This document shows positions 7,857 through 8,496 of a DNA stretch of 8,496 bases, one piece after another; position 1 is the stretch's first letter, and each line of letters begins with the position of its first letter. The notes under the pieces are model-generated. The model saw only the letters and a program-made list of their open reading frames with translations, searched no databases and was not told where the DNA came from. The DNA lies in NCBI GenBank assembly GCA_030751555.1, contig JASMFX010000128.1, forward strand, positions 1-8,496, given 5' to 3'. The DNA is from Candidatus Woesearchaeota archaeon (GTDB lineage Archaea; Nanoarchaeota; Nanoarchaeia; Woesearchaeales; CALCXY01). Position numbers and translations under genes: made by a program.

Positions 7857-7873
7857 ACTCAATCCATCTGAGT
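7857..7873. repeat. Hairpin ACTCA/TGAGT with 7-nt loop
   Basis: The loop holds TCCATC (7863-7868), which is perfectly complementary to GATGGA at 7918-7923 in the unpaired part of the right half. A loop-to-single-strand (pseudoknot) contact is therefore possible. The last two stem bases overlap the right arm of the 11-bp pair. Confidence 0.6.
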
Positions 7874-7879
7874 GGTTTT

Positions 7880-7908
7880 TGATCATGCTCAGAAATTTAC
7901 CATGATCA
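7880..7908. repeat. 8-bp inverted repeat TGATCATG/CATGATCA bridging both halves
   Basis: Arms at 7880-7887 and 7901-7908 enclose 13 nt. The left arm takes bases from the 11-bp pair and the right arm and loop take bases from the 15-bp pair, so this helix is mutually exclusive with the full outer stems. Confidence 0.7.
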
Positions 7909-7962
7909 CTTAAGGAGGATGGACTTTCAGCCATCAATCATAGATTGATGGTAAATTTCTGA
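7889..7962. repeat. 15-bp perfect long-range inverted repeat enclosing a hairpin
   Basis: TCAGAAATTTACCAT at 7889-7903 and its exact reverse complement at 7948-7962 enclose 44 nt. The ATGG at the inner end of the right arm is shared with the hairpin at 7931-7951. Confidence 0.9.
7931..7951. repeat. Right subterminal perfect hairpin (9-bp stem, ATA loop)
   Basis: CCATCAATC and GATTGATGG are exact reverse complements around ATA. It has the same size and loop length as the hairpin at 7815-7835 and sits at a comparable position near the opposite end of the element. Confidence 0.9.
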
Positions 7963-7979
7963 CATATTGAACCAAATAC

Positions 7980-7987
7980 TTTAAATA
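7980..7987 (+). promoter_or_regulatory. TATA box for dut
   Basis: TTTAAATA is centred about 33 bp before the dut ATG. Transcription would start roughly 8 nt ahead of the start codon, giving a very short leader. An AAGGT just before the ATG is at best a weak ribosome-binding site. The box lies 18 bp outside the palindromic element. Confidence 0.5.
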
Positions 7988-8016
7988 CGATTACCTCTTC
8001 AAAAAATAAGGTTAAA

Positions 8017-8442
8017 ATGGAAATAAAAATGCAAAGATTGGATAAAGAAGTGGATCTCCCACTCTATGCTCATCCTGGAGATGCAGCATTTGATTTGAGA
8101 TCAGCAGAATCAGTTACAATAGATCCTGGAGAAAAACACATAGTAAAAACAGGACTTAAAATGGCTATTCCTGAAGGATATTTTGGCAATATTAGAGACA
8201 GATCGGGATTAGCTGCAAAACAAGCAGCACATTGCCTAGCAGGAGTTATTGACTCAGGTTACAGAGGAGAAGTAGGCGTTGTCATGGTAAACCTTGGCAA
8301 AGAGCCTATTGAGATCTTAAAAAATGATCGCATTGCACAAATGATCATCCAAAAAATTGAAACCCCAACAATAACTGAAGTGGATGATTTGGATGCGACC
8401 ACTAGGGGAGAAGGCGGTTTTGGTTCCACAGGAACTAAGTAA
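8017..8442 (+). CDS. dut: dUTP diphosphatase (dUTPase), trimeric type
   Basis: It hydrolyses dUTP to dUMP and pyrophosphate, keeping uracil out of DNA and supplying the ThyA substrate. At 141 residues it has the normal length of the homotrimeric family, and all five motifs are present. Motif 1 is PGDAAFDLRS (20-29), with Ala where the family usually has Gly before the xDL. Motif 2 is RSGLA (62-66). Motif 3 is GVIDSGYRGEV (76-86), with catalytic D79 and the uracil-stacking Y82. Motif 4 is RIAQMII (105-111). Motif 5 is the glycine-rich tail RGEGGFGSTGT (130-140), whose F135 covers the base. It is not the bifunctional dCTP deaminase-dUTPase common in archaea. The ATG at 8017 gives the family N-terminus (MEIKMQRLD); the Met at residue 5 would cut into the first strand. 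It is divergent from glyA and 2 nt upstream of the next gene. Confidence 0.97.
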   Translation: MEIKMQRLDKEVDLPLYAHPGDAAFDLRSAESVTIDPGEKHIVKTGLKMAIPEGYFGNIRDRSGLAAKQAAHCLAGVIDSGYRGEVGVVMVNLGKEPIEILKNDRIAQMIIQKIETPTITEVDDLDATTRGEGGFGSTGTK

Positions 8443-8444
8443 AG

Positions 8445-8496
8445 ATGGAAAAGGTTTTGTTTACAAATTCTCAAGGTATTCAACTTGTAGGTCTGC
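8445..8496 (+). CDS. N-terminus of a probable alpha/beta hydrolase, 3'-partial
   Basis: The 17 visible residues, MEKVLFTNSQGIQLVGL, resemble the start of alpha/beta hydrolases, where a beta-strand F-x-N-x-x-G-x-x-L-x-G-x-L opens the fold. The ATG lies 2 nt after the dut stop, so the gene is likely cotranscribed with dut. No strong Shine-Dalgarno is present. The family call rests on a very short stretch; catalytic residues are outside the window. Confidence 0.45.
   Translation, partial: MEKVLFTNSQGIQLVGL

Larger units (their letters stand above)
7808..7962. other. 155-bp nested inverted-repeat element; candidate ncRNA or IS200/IS605-type miniature element
   Basis: Nearly all of this stretch can pair with itself. 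An 11-bp long-range pair (7808-7818 with 7872-7882) encloses the left half, and a 15-bp pair (7889-7903 with 7948-7962) encloses the right half. Each half contains a perfect 9-bp hairpin with a 3-nt loop, near the left end at 7815-7835 and near the right end at 7931-7951. Both hairpins begin with CCA and have CAATC or CCATC next to the loop. Smaller hairpins lie at 7842-7852 and 7857-7873. Candidate TATA boxes flank it on each side (7782-7790 for a plus transcript; 7977-7988 for a minus transcript). No protein is convincingly encoded and I recognise no RNA family. It fits a structured RNA or a transposase-less relic with subterminal hairpins. The structure is certain; the identity is not. Confidence 0.6.

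Noticed and set aside
7852..7871. C/D box sRNA: TGATGA, a 10-nt spacer, then CTGA
   Set aside because: The C and D'-like boxes are well spaced, but no matching C' and terminal D box follow within the usual 50-60 nt. The boxes also lie in hairpin arms (7857-7873), which does not fit a C/D guide.
7725..7937. A 70-codon open frame on the minus strand, starting with TTG, across the palindromic element and the start of glyA
   Set aside because: It has no Shine-Dalgarno or suitably placed TATA box, overlaps the glyA start, and its sequence is dictated by the inverted repeats. No domain is recognisable.
7808..7962. RNase P RNA, SRP RNA, tRNA or a THF/glycine riboswitch, given the neighbouring folate genes
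   Set aside because: I do not find the conserved cores of these RNAs on either strand, and the promoters place the element outside the glyA and dut transcripts.
7808..7962. CRISPR repeat-spacer array
   Set aside because: The repeats are inverted, differ in sequence and are not evenly spaced direct repeats.

Overview
The window looks like a piece of an AT-rich archaeal genome, possibly a small-genome DPANN-type lineage; that placement is inference. The main reason is the promoters. Archaeal-type TATA boxes lie about 25-27 bp in front of the start codons of nnrE, polB, thyA and probably glyA, as expected for leaderless mRNAs, and dut has one 33 bp ahead. Only folA, internal to an operon, has a clear Shine-Dalgarno sequence. 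Several of the enzymes are nevertheless closest in motif content to bacterial families: Pol II-like polymerase B, ThyA, FolA, GlyA and trimeric Dut.

Layout. Positions 3-2024 (+) hold the 3' part of a large unrecognised gene. It is open to the left edge, has hydrophobic N-terminal segments and a helical middle, and its C-terminal half carries the spacing signature of an aminoglycoside-phosphotransferase-like kinase fold. Positions 2058-2747 (+) encode a stand-alone NAD(P)H-hydrate epimerase. Positions 2790-5102 (+) encode a complete family B DNA polymerase of the E. coli Pol II type, with all exonuclease and polymerase motifs and a PIP-box-like C-terminal tail. It converges, with a 15-nt gap, on a minus-strand group glyA (7750-6506), thyA (6470-5598), folA (5588-5118). 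Divergent from glyA are dut (8017-8442, +) and the first 17 codons of a probable alpha/beta hydrolase (8445 to the window end).

The four genes glyA, thyA, folA and dut form an almost self-contained dTMP supply module. Dut makes dUMP from dUTP. GlyA charges tetrahydrofolate with a one-carbon unit. ThyA methylates dUMP and releases dihydrofolate, and FolA reduces it back. With the DNA polymerase next door, the region is a DNA-precursor and replication/repair neighbourhood.

The most unusual part is the gap between the divergent glyA and dut genes. A segment of 155 bp (7808-7962) is built almost wholly of perfect inverted repeats: an 11-bp and a 15-bp long-range pair, two 9-bp hairpins with 3-nt loops, two smaller hairpins and a competing 8-bp pair. 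It matches no RNA family I can name. The leading possibilities are a structured non-coding RNA with its own TATA box, or a miniature element derived from an IS200/IS605-like transposon.
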